Source: DAOTVX01 sp034436015 (GTDB taxonomy: Bacteria > Chloroflexota > Anaerolineae > Anaerolineales > Villigracilaceae). From it: 64,000 nucleotides of DNA. Within the stretch, counting starts at the first letter, position 1. Each line of letters begins with the position of its first letter. A model generated the notes under the pieces. That model worked only from the letters and a program-made list of their open reading frames with translations, was not told the DNA's origin and made no database searches. Positions 1 to 8,986 of the stretch are shown piece by piece. The position numbers and the translations under genes are program-made. The stretch is taken from the NCBI GenBank assembly GCA_034436015.1, contig DAOTWG010000006.1:17085-81084 (forward strand), read 5' to 3'.

Positions 1-258
1 ATTGGTATTCCACCGGAAGCGTTACCGCGCTTATTCCATAAGTTCTACCGCGTGCGCGGCTCAGAGCAACGAGCCTGCGGCGCCGGACTCGGACTTTCCA
101 TATGCCAGAAAATCGTAAGTGGACACGGGGGACGCATCGAAGTCCAGTCTCAACCCGGCCAGGGGACTACATTCACGGTCTATATGCCGCGCAAGGCAAG
201 AGGAGATACAGTCTCCACGGTTGCATCTCCTGCCCATCGCCTACCATCCGCACCCTAA
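1..258 (+). CDS. Sensor histidine kinase, C-terminal fragment
   Basis: This is the last 85 codons of a histidine kinase that begins before the window. The reading frame is open from base 1. The fragment covers the end of the HATPase_c ATP-binding domain: a G1-like IPPEALPRLFHKFYRV stretch (F box), then the G2 glycine loop GAGLGLSICQKIV, then the usual terminal strand GTTFTVYMP. The G2 loop reads RACGAGLGLS where most kinases have GTGLGL, so the loop is intact but slightly unusual. A short low-complexity tail follows. Its sensor input and partner regulator are not visible. Confidence 0.9.
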   Translation: MGIPPEALPRLFHKFYRVRGSEQRACGAGLGLSICQKIVSGHGGRIEVQSQPGQGTTFTVYMPRKARGDTVSTVASPAHRLPSAP

Positions 259-265
259 CCCCCCA

Positions 266-307
266 TTGCTCCGCTGCACAGATTGGGGAAACACAACCTT
301 CCCGGGT
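266..307. repeat. Dispersed non-coding element, copy A
   Basis: A 42-base stretch in the gap between the kinase and pfaD aligns without gaps to 57891-57932, with 34 of 42 positions identical by hand count. Shared blocks are TGCTCCG, AGATTGG, AAACACAAC and TTCCCG. Neither copy is in a gene. The rest of the 259-533 gap shows no gene. Confidence 0.6.
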
Positions 308-533
308 GGCTATGAGCATCTTCAGCGGCAAGGCAAATCTTCCCTGTCCGATATTCTACCTTGCAGCGACACAATCCCCTCGCTGCCACAAAACACGCAA
401 CATGCGTTGCAGAACAGGAAAAGAGGAGGAATGCGCTTCGTCCAGCCGGGGGAACGCGCACCTACATGACGTGCTCTCGCAGTATGCCTGACAGTGTTAT
501 GCGGAAGTACGCGGCCCGTGTGCGTTGTTGCTT

Positions 534-2144
534 CTATAACAATGGCTCTTGCGGGGAATACGCCATCAGTTCCGCAGGCAACGGAATACCCTGGAGCGCC
601 AGGGCCCGCGCCCGCCAGAGGTAGGCGCATCCTCTCAACAGGTGCAAAGCGACATCGGCTACGCGCCGGTTGGCCGGCTGGGCCAGATAGGTATGACGAG
701 TCCATTCATTGAACGCGCCCATGGCCGGGCCACACCAAATCTGGTAATCCATCTCGCGACCTTTTTCGCCGTTGACCGCCCAGCGAGAGGAAAGCCCTAG
801 GTACCAGCGAAAAATGAGCGCCATTTTCTGGTGTGGATCGCGGCTTGCGCGTTCCAATTGCGTCGGGTCACGACGTGTAAAGAACTCCACCGTCTCAGCC
901 CAGATTTCGTCCAATGATCGGCGAAAGATCTGCGTTTCCAATTTCTGGCGTTCGGCGGCAGGGATCCCTTCAATGGAGGGATAGCGACTGTAAAGTTCAT
1001 ACAATCGCTGAGCGCGCATAGGGAAGAGCGTGCCGCGTTTCAACACCTGCACCTTGACCCCCATCTCGAACATATCTGCGGCAGGTGCCATAGCCACATC
1101 GGCCATATCTGCCTGAGCAAGCAGGTTTTTGACGTGCTCGCACGCGCCTGACTCGACACAGGCCTGATTGACCGAGCCGGTCACCACATAGGCCGCGCCC
1201 ATGGCGAAAGCCGCCAGTGTAGCAGACGGCGTGCTGATTCCGCCTGCGGCGCCGATTCGCACCGGTTTGGGATAACGGCGCGCGGTCTGAATCTCGTCCC
1301 GCAAGGCTAGCATGCTGGGCAAAAGGCCAACCAACGGGCGGTTGTCGGTGTGCCCACCCGAATCCGCCTCGACGGTGATATCATCCGCAATCGGAACTTC
1401 CAAGGCTAACCGCGCCTGCTGTTCGGTAATTTTTCCTTCTGCCAACAGGCGATCCAAGATATCGCGCGGCGCGGGTTCCATGAAACGACGTGCAACTTCC
1501 TTACGCGAGAGTTTGGCAATCACTTTATTGCGCGCCAGGATGTTCCCTTGCGCATCCGTCTGCAGTCCGGCCAGACGATAGTGCACCAACGGCACACTTA
1601 AGTCCACATACGCCGAGGCTTCGATCGTAGAGACGCCGTACTTCAAATACAATTCCACCAACCTCTGCTCCAAGCCGGTCTCGTTCGGGCTGAAAATCAG
1701 GTTGAACGCATAGGGACCCTGCGGTAACACTTGTTGGATCTGTTGAATGGCCGCTTCCACCCGTTCCGGGGAAAGGCCAGCCGCGCCAAACGAACCGAGA
1801 AAGCCCGCTCTGCCCAGCGCGAGCACCATCTCTACCGAGGCAATCCCATTCGCCATCGCGCCGCCGTAACAGGCATAGCGCAGGCCATGACAAGCCTTGA
1901 ACGCCTCATCGCCAAGCCTGTCGGGCGTCAACGGCGGCACAAAAGCCAGCAGTTCTCCCTTTCCCCCATCGGCAACCGGCCGGCCCTCAACGGTCAAACC
2001 TAGGCGCTCGTCCACGCGCACAGCGTACACCGATCGGTCGAAATTCAAGAGCAGCTTTCTCCACCCGTCCTCGTCGAAAGCCACCGCCTCTCGCGGGCCT
2101 TCCCACCTCGCCGGAGAAGACGCGCCGGTAAAACTCCAAGGCAT
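534..2144 (-). CDS. pfaD: PfaD-family enoyl reductase / nitronate monooxygenase-like protein
   Basis: The 536-residue product matches the PfaD family, flavin-dependent TIM-barrel enoyl reductases that act in trans in polyunsaturated fatty acid and trans-AT polyketide synthesis. Family marks are CHGLRYACYGGAMANGIAS near the N-terminus, EADSGGHTDNRPL, RIGAAGGISTPSA (the FMN phosphate loop region), GSVNQACVESG and DMFEMGVKVQVLKRGTLFP. Length is normal. Two ATG codons stand in tandem. The GAGGTG ribosome site lies 2 bases before the first and 5 before the second (2144), so the second is preferred. No polyketide or PUFA synthase gene is in the window, so its partner is unknown. It is divergent from the ABC exporter. 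Confidence 0.88.
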   Translation of the reverse strand: MPWSFTGASSPARWEGPREAVAFDEDGWRKLLLNFDRSVYAVRVDERLGLTVEGRPVADGGKGELLAFVPPLTPDRLGDEAFKACHGLRYACYGGAMANGIASVEMVLALGRAGFLGSFGAAGLSPERVEAAIQQIQQVLPQGPYAFNLIFSPNETGLEQRLVELYLKYGVSTIEASAYVDLSVPLVHYRLAGLQTDAQGNILARNKVIAKLSRKEVARRFMEPAPRDILDRLLAEGKITEQQARLALEVPIADDITVEADSGGHTDNRPLVGLLPSMLALRDEIQTARRYPKPVRIGAAGGISTPSATLAAFAMGAAYVVTGSVNQACVESGACEHVKNLLAQADMADVAMAPAADMFEMGVKVQVLKRGTLFPMRAQRLYELYSRYPSIEGIPAAERQKLETQIFRRSLDEIWAETVEFFTRRDPTQLERASRDPHQKMALIFRWYLGLSSRWAVNGEKGREMDYQIWCGPAMGAFNEWTRHTYLAQPANRRVADVALHLLRGCAYLWRARALALQGIPLPAELMAYSPQEPLL

Positions 2145-2289
2145 CATTTCACCTCATGGACAAAAGATCTCTCTGCATACGCTACTTTCACACATACAGA
2201 AACCACCAGTACTTTATAACCCACAACCAGCCTGGAAGAGGCGAATTGGCTCTCTGTAACCGGAATCGTATCTGCGTTCTCTTTCCGAT

Positions 2290-2295
2290 TATAAT
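2290..2295 (+). promoter_or_regulatory. Probable -10 box (TATAAT) for the ABC exporter
   Basis: A perfect TATAAT stands 43 bases before the preferred start of the ABC exporter. No convincing -35 box is seen at 16-18 bases upstream. Confidence 0.4.
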
Positions 2296-2338
2296 GAGTA
2301 TCCGAGAACATGGCCATGCCCTCGTTTGCGAACCTGCT

Positions 2339-4090
2339 ATGAAGCCGCTGCGTCTGATCCTCACCTATGCCAAACATTACGCTTGGCGCCTCATTTTGAC
2401 TGCGCTTAGTATGCTGGCGCTGGTAGGCATCCAACTGCTCATTCCCTGGCTGATTCGCTCGCTCGTCGCCGCAGTGACCAGTGTAGACCAGGGAGCGACC
2501 GACCTTGCCTCCATCAGTCAGCTCACGGGAATAGCGCTTCTGGCCTATCTAGGAAGGGCGTTATTGCAATTCGTCCGCTCGTACGCAGCGCATATCGCCG
2601 GCTGGGGCGTGGTCTCAGACGTGCGTAAGTATATCTACGACCACATGCAGCGCCTCTCCTTGCGATTCTACGAGGATAAGCAAGTGGGCACGCTTATGTC
2701 GAACGTGGTCAACGATACCGATCTGTTCGAGCAACTAATCTCCCATGCCATCCCGGATGTGGTTGTCAACGTGATTACCTTAATCGGTGTAGTCGCCGTA
2801 TTGGTAAGCCTGAACTGGAAATTAACGCTCCTGAGCGCCGCGCCCATCCCGTTCGTTGCGCTCTCGCTGCGTGCCTATGCCTGTTACGTTCGTCCGGCCT
2901 TCCGTTACCGTCAACAACAGTTGGGAGAACTGAACGCCCTGCTCAATGATAACCTCTCCGGTATTCGCGAGATCAAAGCGTTCACGCGCGAAGTCGAGGA
3001 GACGCAGCGCGTATGGCAAGGCATTGAAAACTACCGCAAGTCCCTGCTGCGCGCCTTGCGCTTGATGGCTACCTTCCAGCCATTCGTGGAGTTCACGTCC
3101 TCGCTAGGGACGCTCATCGTCATCTATTTCGGCGGACGATTGGTTCTGCAAGGCGCCTTGCCCGTCGCCGACCTGGTCGCCTTCTTCCTGTACCTGGACA
3201 CCTTTTATGCACCGGTACGTCAATTGAGCGGCGCATGGGAGTCGGTTCAGTCATCCTTAGCCGGAGCAGATCGGGTTGCCAGTCTTCTGGCCGAACCTCA
3301 AGAGCCGCAGAATCGACGCGGCGCCGTGCGTTTCGAGCAACCGGCGCAAGGAGAGATCATCTTCGACCATGTCTCCTTCGAATATTTGCCGGGCGTGAAA
3401 GTGTTGGAAGATATTTGCTTAAAGATTCCACCACACACCGTTACCGCCCTAGTTGGGCCAACAGGGGTAGGCAAATCTACGTTGGTCAGTCTCATCCCGC
3501 GCTTCTACGACGTGACCGCCGGAGCCATCTATCTGGACGGGCGCGATATACGGGAGTATACCCTCGATAGCCTGCGCCAACAAATTAGCCTTGTTCTTCA
3601 AGATGTATTTCTCTTCTACGGCACAGTGCGTGAGAATCTGCTGTTTGGGCGGCCCGATGCAGGCGAAGAGGAGATGATCGCGGCGGCAAAAGCGGCGAAT
3701 GCCCATGAGTTCATTCTGAGTCTGCCACAGGGCTACGATACACTCATCGGCGAACGCGGCGTGAAGTTATCCGGTGGACAGAAGCAACGTCTGTCTATTG
3801 CGCGCGCCCTTCTCAAGAACGCGCCTATCCTTATCCTCGACGAGGCGACCTCATCCGTAGATAGCGAGACGGAAATGCTCATCCAGCAGGCGCTGGAACG
3901 ATTGATGGAAGGCCGCACAACCATTCTCATCGCGCACCGGCTCTCCACGGTGCGCAGAGCACATCAAATCGTGGTATTGGAAGACAAAGTCATCCGGGAA
4001 CAAGGAACGCACGAGGCGCTGATGCAGCGCAAGGATGGTCTATATCGAAAGTTATATACCGCTCAGCGAGAGCTGGTAGTCTCATGGTAA
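2339..4090 (+). CDS. ABC exporter half-transporter (permease fused to ATPase)
   Basis: A 583-residue type IV (MsbA/MdlB-like) exporter that would homodimerise or heterodimerise in the membrane. An N-terminal six-helix ABC_membrane domain spans about residues 15-310, and the ATPase domain about 335-575. Visible motifs are Walker A GPTGVGKST (about 372), signature LSGGQKQRLS (about 476), Walker B LILDEATSSVD (about 498) and the switch His in LIAHRLS. An in-frame extension upstream to 2156 has no transporter-like sequence, so the start at MKPLRLIL is preferred. The stop overlaps the mnmA start by 7 bases (ATGGTAA), implying translational coupling. The substrate cannot be told; lipid or drug export is the family norm. 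Confidence 0.88.
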   Translation: MKPLRLILTYAKHYAWRLILTALSMLALVGIQLLIPWLIRSLVAAVTSVDQGATDLASISQLTGIALLAYLGRALLQFVRSYAAHIAGWGVVSDVRKYIYDHMQRLSLRFYEDKQVGTLMSNVVNDTDLFEQLISHAIPDVVVNVITLIGVVAVLVSLNWKLTLLSAAPIPFVALSLRAYACYVRPAFRYRQQQLGELNALLNDNLSGIREIKAFTREVEETQRVWQGIENYRKSLLRALRLMATFQPFVEFTSSLGTLIVIYFGGRLVLQGALPVADLVAFFLYLDTFYAPVRQLSGAWESVQSSLAGADRVASLLAEPQEPQNRRGAVRFEQPAQGEIIFDHVSFEYLPGVKVLEDICLKIPPHTVTALVGPTGVGKSTLVSLIPRFYDVTAGAIYLDGRDIREYTLDSLRQQISLVLQDVFLFYGTVRENLLFGRPDAGEEEMIAAAKAANAHEFILSLPQGYDTLIGERGVKLSGGQKQRLSIARALLKNAPILILDEATSSVDSETEMLIQQALERLMEGRTTILIAHRLSTVRRAHQIVVLEDKVIREQGTHEALMQRKDGLYRKLYTAQRELVVSW

Positions 4091-5190
4091 ACAGAACGAA
4101 CACGAACAGGCCAAGAGTAGCCGTAGCCATGTCGGGGGGCGTGGATTCCTCTGTCGCAGCCGCTTTGTTAAAACAGGCCGGCTACGAGGTGTATGGAATC
4201 ATGCTACGTCTTTGGTCGGCTTCGGGGCAAGGAGACAACAATCGTTGCTGCAATCCCGACGCCGTGGCGCTCGCGCGACACGTTGCGGAACAATTGCACA
4301 TCCCTTTCGACACGCTGGATGCAAGCGAGGTGTTTCGCCAGACTGTAGTCCAATCTTTTCTGGATGGTTACGCGGCAGGGCGCACCCCTAACCCGTGCTT
4401 GACCTGTAATCGCCTGGTGCGCTGGACGTATTTGTTCCGGCACATTCTATCCCTCGGTTTTGATTTTTTGGCAACCGGCCATTACGTGCGCGTGCAGTCG
4501 GATGGGCATCGCCATCTGCTGCTACGCGGCGTTGATCGAAGCAAAGACCAGTCTTACGTCTTGTACATGCTCAATCAGGAACAGTTGGCGCACAGTTTAT
4601 TCCCGGTTGGCGAGTATGAGAAAACGCAGATTCGCGCCATCGCGGCCTCGCTCAACCTGCCGGTGGCATATGCCCCGGATAGTCAGGATCTATGCTTTGT
4701 ATCGAATGAAGACTACCGGCGCTTCATTCGTCTCCACGCGCCTGAACTCATCCAACCCGGTCTCATCGTGAGGCGCGATGGAACTTTGCTAGGCGAACAC
4801 CAAGGGCTGATCGACTACACCATCGGACAACGCAGAGGGCTGCGCTTGGCCTCCACGCAACGCCTGTACGTGCTGGAAAAAGACGTAGGTAGCAACCGTT
4901 TGATCGTTGGCACGGAGGAGGAGTTAGAACAAAGCGAGGCGCTCGTGGAGGATCTTCATTGGGTTGCCGGTACACCGCCATCAGGATCCTTCCGCTCTGC
5001 GGTCAAAACACGTTATACAGCTGCCGAAACCTGGGCCGACGTATCGGTCTTGGAAGAAAACCAAGCACGAATCACATTCGAGACGCCACAGCGAGCGCTC
5101 ACTCCCGGTCAGGCGGCAGTGTTCTATGATGGCGATATTGTATTAGGAGGTGGCATCATCTCTCGAGTATGTCAACCGACAACCGGTTAG
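4084..5190 (+). CDS. mnmA: tRNA-specific 2-thiouridylase MnmA
   Basis: A 368-residue enzyme that thiolates U34 of tRNA-Lys, -Glu and -Gln, using ATP and sulfur from a persulfide relay. The PP-loop SGGVDSSVAA is at about residues 17-26. The first catalytic cysteine lies in NPCLTCNR, and the second in SQDLCFVS. The central DRSKDQSYVLYML and GQRRGL motifs are also typical. Length is normal. The start overlaps the upstream transporter stop, so expression is probably coupled to it. Confidence 0.96.
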   Translation: MVNRTNTNRPRVAVAMSGGVDSSVAAALLKQAGYEVYGIMLRLWSASGQGDNNRCCNPDAVALARHVAEQLHIPFDTLDASEVFRQTVVQSFLDGYAAGRTPNPCLTCNRLVRWTYLFRHILSLGFDFLATGHYVRVQSDGHRHLLLRGVDRSKDQSYVLYMLNQEQLAHSLFPVGEYEKTQIRAIAASLNLPVAYAPDSQDLCFVSNEDYRRFIRLHAPELIQPGLIVRRDGTLLGEHQGLIDYTIGQRRGLRLASTQRLYVLEKDVGSNRLIVGTEEELEQSEALVEDLHWVAGTPPSGSFRSAVKTRYTAAETWADVSVLEENQARITFETPQRALTPGQAAVFYDGDIVLGGGIISRVCQPTTG

Positions 5191-5242
5191 CACAATACCC
5201 TTGCAATCGAATACTCATTTCCCCTTTCCGTGCAAAGGTGCT

Positions 5243-5515
5243 ATGACGTTTCCGGCCTTGCTTTTCGGAATCATCCTCGCCGCCTTCTACGGCGCAGTCT
5301 TTCACACCTGGAAGGGCGATCCGCTGAAGCGGCTGTTGCTGCACCTGTTCCTTGCAGAAGTGGGCTTCTGGGGCGGCCACGCCCTAGCAGGACTACTTCA
5401 CTGGAACTTTGCGGCTATCGGCCCACTGAATGCCGGCGTGGGGACCTTATCCTGTTTCCTCGTCCTCTTCCTCGGACGATGGCTGAGTCAGGTGGACATC
5501 CGACCCTCTTCCTAA
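5243..5515 (+). CDS. Small membrane protein, unknown function
   Basis: A 90-residue hydrophobic protein with two or three likely membrane segments: an N-terminal one around FGIILAAFYGAVF, one around LAEVGFWGGHALAGLL, and one around GVGTLSCFLVLFL. A purine-rich AAAGGTG stands just before this ATG, while the longer reading frame upstream overlaps mnmA and lacks membrane character, so this start is preferred. I do not recognise a family. It lies downstream of mnmA on the same strand and converges on the cold-shock gene. Confidence 0.6.
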   Translation: MTFPALLFGIILAAFYGAVFHTWKGDPLKRLLLHLFLAEVGFWGGHALAGLLHWNFAAIGPLNAGVGTLSCFLVLFLGRWLSQVDIRPSS

Positions 5516-5547
5516 AAAAGAATTCCCTCCTGCTCCGGAGGGAATTC
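5514..5547 (-). terminator. Rho-independent terminator of the cold-shock gene
   Basis: An 11-bp perfect stem (5520-5530 with 5537-5547) and 6-base loop is followed on the minus strand by a run of six T. It lies 17 bases past the csp stop and its T tract overlaps the stop codon of the opposing small membrane gene. Confidence 0.88.
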
Positions 5548-5564
5548 GGTAGCTACGCTCGACT

Positions 5565-5774
5565 TTACAACGGTCTTACGTTGGCGGCCTGCAGGCCTTT
5601 ATTGCCGCGTTCGACTTCGAACTCTACCCGCTGGCCTTCCTCCAGATTGCGAAAGCCATCTGATTGAATGGCACTATAGTGCACGAAGACATCCGGGCCA
5701 CCTTCGCGGGCAATGAAACCATAGCCCTTGGAGGCACTGAACCACTTGACGGTTCCAACGACACGTTCTGACAT
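5565..5774 (-). CDS. csp: Cold-shock protein, CspA family
   Basis: A 69-residue single cold-shock domain that binds single-stranded nucleic acid and melts RNA structure. RNP1 is KGYGFIAR and RNP2 is VFVHYSAI; the start MSERVVGTVKWF is standard. A good AAGGAG site (5784-5790 region) lies 9 bases upstream, which decides the start over an upstream in-frame extension. It has a strong promoter, an approximately 125-base leader with a terminator-like hairpin, and its own terminator, so it is probably monocistronic. Confidence 0.96.
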   Translation of the reverse strand: MSERVVGTVKWFSASKGYGFIAREGGPDVFVHYSAIQSDGFRNLEEGQRVEFEVERGNKGLQAANVRPL

Positions 5775-5830
5775 TGCTTTATTTCTCCTTACAAGAACCG
5801 AATAAGATGCGTAGCATTCGGCAAGTATCA

Positions 5831-5872
5831 TAAAAAATACTGACCCTCTAGCATCGCGAAGGCCAGTACCTT
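5831..5872 (-). promoter_or_regulatory. Terminator-like hairpin in the csp leader
   Basis: On the minus strand, 5861-5872 can pair with 5834-5845 as a 12-bp stem that includes three G-T wobbles. The 3' arm runs into six T. The hairpin is about 30 bases after the predicted transcription start and about 57 before the ATG. It could attenuate transcription, or be a cold-sensitive leader structure of the kind known from cspA mRNAs. Function is inference. Confidence 0.55.
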
Positions 5873-5906
5873 ATTACTACTCCAAGCGCGAACACTAACG
5901 GTTGTC

Positions 5907-5935
5907 ACTATATCAGGTTAATGAGAATCCGTCAA
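5907..5935 (-). promoter_or_regulatory. Promoter of the cold-shock gene
   Basis: A -35 TTGACG (5930-5935) and a -10 TATAGT (5907-5912) are separated by exactly 17 bases. The predicted start near 5900 gives a leader of about 125 bases. Confidence 0.85.
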
Positions 5936-6180
5936 GGGTGGGCTGCCCTGTGATCGGAAAACTGTAGGGTTGTGCATAGCCTGGCGCCCTCCTTGCTCCC
6001 TTCCACCAAAGTTAGGAGAAAAAGCAATGCCGGGCCCGCCTTCCGTGGCATCGCCTCCACAAGGGCCAAACGTTCTGTCCGCATCGAGCTCGAAGCAGGT
6101 AGAAGCGATGGCGCTTCCCTTGTTCCTCCAGGTGTGGAACAACCAAAGTCGGCGCCGATCCGTTTTCTCCGATATAGCCG

Positions 6181-6189
6181 TGATAAAAT
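6181..6189 (+). promoter_or_regulatory. Extended -10 box for sbcC
   Basis: TGATAAAAT fits an extended -10 (TG-N-TAAAAT). It ends 7 bases before the chosen GTG start of sbcC, predicting a leaderless or nearly leaderless mRNA. No good -35 is seen, as is common for extended -10 promoters. Confidence 0.5.
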
Positions 6190-6196
6190 ATTGCCC

Positions 6197-8776
6197 GTGA
6201 TTCCTATCTCCCTGAGAATTTCCGGTTTTCTTTCCTACCGCGCCCCAACGGAAATTGACTTCACTTCCTTCGACCTGGCCTGCATCTCTGGCTCGAACGG
6301 AGCGGGGAAGTCCTCCCTTCTGGATGCCATGACCTGGGCACTCTTCGGTCAAGCGCGCAAGCGAGACGCTTCGCTGATCAATCTGCAATCGCAAGTAGCA
6401 AAGGTCATTTTCACCTTCGAATATGAGGGAAACATCTATCGCATCATCCGCACTCTGCCTCGCAAGGAAACCGCCTCACTGGAATTCCAGATTCTCGACC
6501 GTGCCCAAACAGCGCAGGGAGGCCGGGATGTCTGGCAGCCGCTGACCGAACGCACGTTGCGCGAGACACAAGCGCGTATCGAGCAGATTCTCCGCCTCGA
6601 TTACGAGACATTTGTCAACGCGGCGTTCTTCCTGCAAGGGAAAGCCGATCTGTTCGCCCAGCAACCTCCCGCCCGGCGCAAGGAAATCCTAAGCAACATT
6701 TTGGGACTGGAAATCTGGGAAGAATACCGTCAACGAGCCGCCGAACAACGCAAACGTAGCGAGAACGAACTCGCCGCCATCGAAGGACGTCTGGAGGAAA
6801 TTGCAGCAGAACTGGCAGAGGAGGCAGATCGCCGTCATCATCTGGCCGAACTCGAAACGCGGTTGCAACAGTTACGCGCGACACGGCAGGCGCAAGAGTC
6901 CGCCCTGGAAGCCATGCAGCGAATCGTCGCAGCGCTGGACCAGCAACGCCATCTGGTTCAAACGCTCAAGAGGGAACTGGAACGCGCCCGCGAGGATTTG
7001 CAGGCGCGTCAGAAACGACTCGAAGCCAAGCAAAAGGAACGCGCCGACCTCGAGGAAATTCTGGCGCGCGCGGCCGAAATCGAACACGCCTACACCACAT
7101 GGCAACAGGCCAGACAGGAAATCGACGCCTGGAACCGTCTCGCCGAGCAGCACCGCGCCTTGGACGAACGTCGCCAGCCGTATCTTCAGGCAATAGCCGG
7201 CGAAAAGGCGCGTCTGGAACAAGAAAAAACGTCCCTAGAAGAACAGGCGGTCAAAATCGCGCAGCAGCGGGAAACGGCAGATACCATCGGCAAAGATCTT
7301 GCTGCCAAAAAAGGGGAACTTGCGCGAATCGAACTATCCTTATCTCAACGACCCGAATGCGAGAGGCAACTTCAGGCGACGCGTCAAAAACAAGCCGAAC
7401 TGCGCGCCGAGAACGAACGGCTGAAGGCCGAAATGGACGAGTTGAAAGAACGTATGGATCGGCTGAGTGAGATGAAGGGCGCGACTTGCCCTCTGTGTGG
7501 ACAATCGCTGAGCTCCACCGAACGCGCTGCTCTCATGGAACGTCTGAAAGCCGAAGGCAAAGCCAAAGGCGATGCCTGGCGCGCAAACAAGGTTTCCCTG
7601 GAAACCCTTGCTGCCCAAATCGAGCAACTCGAATCAGAGCAGAACGCATGTATAACTCTGGAACAGCAACAACAACAATTGAGCATCGAAATCGCTCAAC
7701 TCACCGAGCGTCTGGAAGCCGTGCAACGTCAAAACGTAGAATGGGAAAGCGGCGGCGCCCTGCGCCTGCGAGAGGTAACGCGCTTGTTGACAGAAGAAGA
7801 TTTCGCCCACCAGGCCCGCCAGGCCCTAGCCGAAATCGCCCGTGCGCTGGCTGCACTGGGCTATGATATTCAGGCACACGAGGCGGCGCGCCAACGCGAA
7901 AATGACCTGCGCGCGGTGGAAGAGACCTATCGTCAACTGGAAAGCGCACGCGCAGCAACCAGGCCTCTGGACGACGAAATCGCCAACCTGATGGCAGAAA
8001 TCATCGCACTGCAAAGTGAGGTCCAGACCAAGCAAGAAGAATATGAAACTGCCCAACGCGACCTGTCTATCGCGGAATCGCAGGCGCCAGATGTAGAAGC
8101 CGCCGAACGTGCATTGCTCGACTTGCAGGAAGAAGAAAATCGCCTGCACGGAGAGGTCGGCGCCGCGCGCCAACGGGTAGAGGTTCTGGACAAGCAACGA
8201 GTCCGAAAAAAAGAGCTAGAGGCAGAACGCGAGGAGATTCGGCGACGCATTGGCCACTATAAAATCCTGGAACGCGCCTTCGGCAAAGACGGCGTACCTG
8301 CCTTGCTTATCGAACAGGCGTTGCCTGAAATCGAGGCCCGCGCCAATGCGTTGCTCGACCGTCTGTCAGACGGTCAGATGCGCGTGCGCTTTCTCACGCA
8401 AACCGCCTACAAGGACCAACGTCGCGACGACCTGCGCGAGACTCTAGAAATCCAAATCAGCGACGGCGCCGGCGTACGCGCTTACGAACTATACTCCGGC
8501 GGCGAGGCGTTCCGCGTCAATTTTGCCCTCCGCGTGGCATTGGCGGAAATGTTGACACACCGCAAGGGGGCGCGCCTGCAAACGCTGGTCATTGACGAAG
8601 GCTTCGGTTCTCAAGACACGCAAGGCCGGCAGCGACTCATCGAGGCAATCAACAGTATCCGCCAAGATTTCGCCAAGATTCTGATCATCACCCACCTAGA
8701 CGATCTGAAAGACGCCTTTCCGGCCCGCATTGAGGTTGAAAAAACCGCCGATGGCTCCCACGCGCATGTACGATGA
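6197..8776 (+). CDS. sbcC: SbcC/Rad50-type ATPase for DNA double-strand break processing
   Basis: An 859-residue SMC-like ATPase that works with the SbcD/Mre11 nuclease at DNA ends and hairpins. The N-terminal ATPase half has Walker A GSNGAGKSS at about residues 32-40. Long charged coiled coils follow. A zinc hook CPLC at about 431-434 sits at their apex. The C-terminal half has the signature SGGEAFRVN at about 767 and Walker B LVIDEGFGSQD at about 796. A GTG start giving VIPISLRISGF matches the family start; the extra 75 codons upstream look non-coding. No sbcD gene is adjacent, which is unusual, so it must be elsewhere. Confidence 0.93.
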   Translation: MIPISLRISGFLSYRAPTEIDFTSFDLACISGSNGAGKSSLLDAMTWALFGQARKRDASLINLQSQVAKVIFTFEYEGNIYRIIRTLPRKETASLEFQILDRAQTAQGGRDVWQPLTERTLRETQARIEQILRLDYETFVNAAFFLQGKADLFAQQPPARRKEILSNILGLEIWEEYRQRAAEQRKRSENELAAIEGRLEEIAAELAEEADRRHHLAELETRLQQLRATRQAQESALEAMQRIVAALDQQRHLVQTLKRELERAREDLQARQKRLEAKQKERADLEEILARAAEIEHAYTTWQQARQEIDAWNRLAEQHRALDERRQPYLQAIAGEKARLEQEKTSLEEQAVKIAQQRETADTIGKDLAAKKGELARIELSLSQRPECERQLQATRQKQAELRAENERLKAEMDELKERMDRLSEMKGATCPLCGQSLSSTERAALMERLKAEGKAKGDAWRANKVSLETLAAQIEQLESEQNACITLEQQQQQLSIEIAQLTERLEAVQRQNVEWESGGALRLREVTRLLTEEDFAHQARQALAEIARALAALGYDIQAHEAARQRENDLRAVEETYRQLESARAATRPLDDEIANLMAEIIALQSEVQTKQEEYETAQRDLSIAESQAPDVEAAERALLDLQEEENRLHGEVGAARQRVEVLDKQRVRKKELEAEREEIRRRIGHYKILERAFGKDGVPALLIEQALPEIEARANALLDRLSDGQMRVRFLTQTAYKDQRRDDLRETLEIQISDGAGVRAYELYSGGEAFRVNFALRVALAEMLTHRKGARLQTLVIDEGFGSQDTQGRQRLIEAINSIRQDFAKILIITHLDDLKDAFPARIEVEKTADGSHAHVR

Positions 8777-8901
8777 CCGAACAACTCTTACAAAATTGTC
8801 AGACATCTGTAGGGGAAACGTAGGGTAAGCGTCATGTACTTTTCCGACCAATATGGTAATATATAGGTGCAAGGTGATTTCTCTTCTCCTCCTCCTTTCA
8901 A

Positions 8902-8930
8902 GAGAGCCGCGGTGGGCGTCCGCGGCTCTC
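8902..8930. repeat. Perfect 11-bp inverted repeat
   Basis: A perfect hairpin (8902-8912 with 8920-8930, 7-base loop) lies 125 bases past sbcC. Neither side has a T tract, so it is not a standard terminator. The surrounding 8777-8986 shows no gene. Confidence 0.6.
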
Positions 8931-8986
8931 GCGATTCTTGGCCGGAAAAGGGGTATTCACGAACCGGCGCGCCGGGTGGAGGAGAG

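Noticed and set aside
2156..2338. Upstream extension of the ABC exporter to 2156
   Set aside because: The added residues are not transporter-like and would span the probable promoter.
5972..6196. Upstream extension of sbcC to ATG 5972
   Set aside because: The added 75 residues lack family similarity, and a -10 box lies just before the GTG at 6197.
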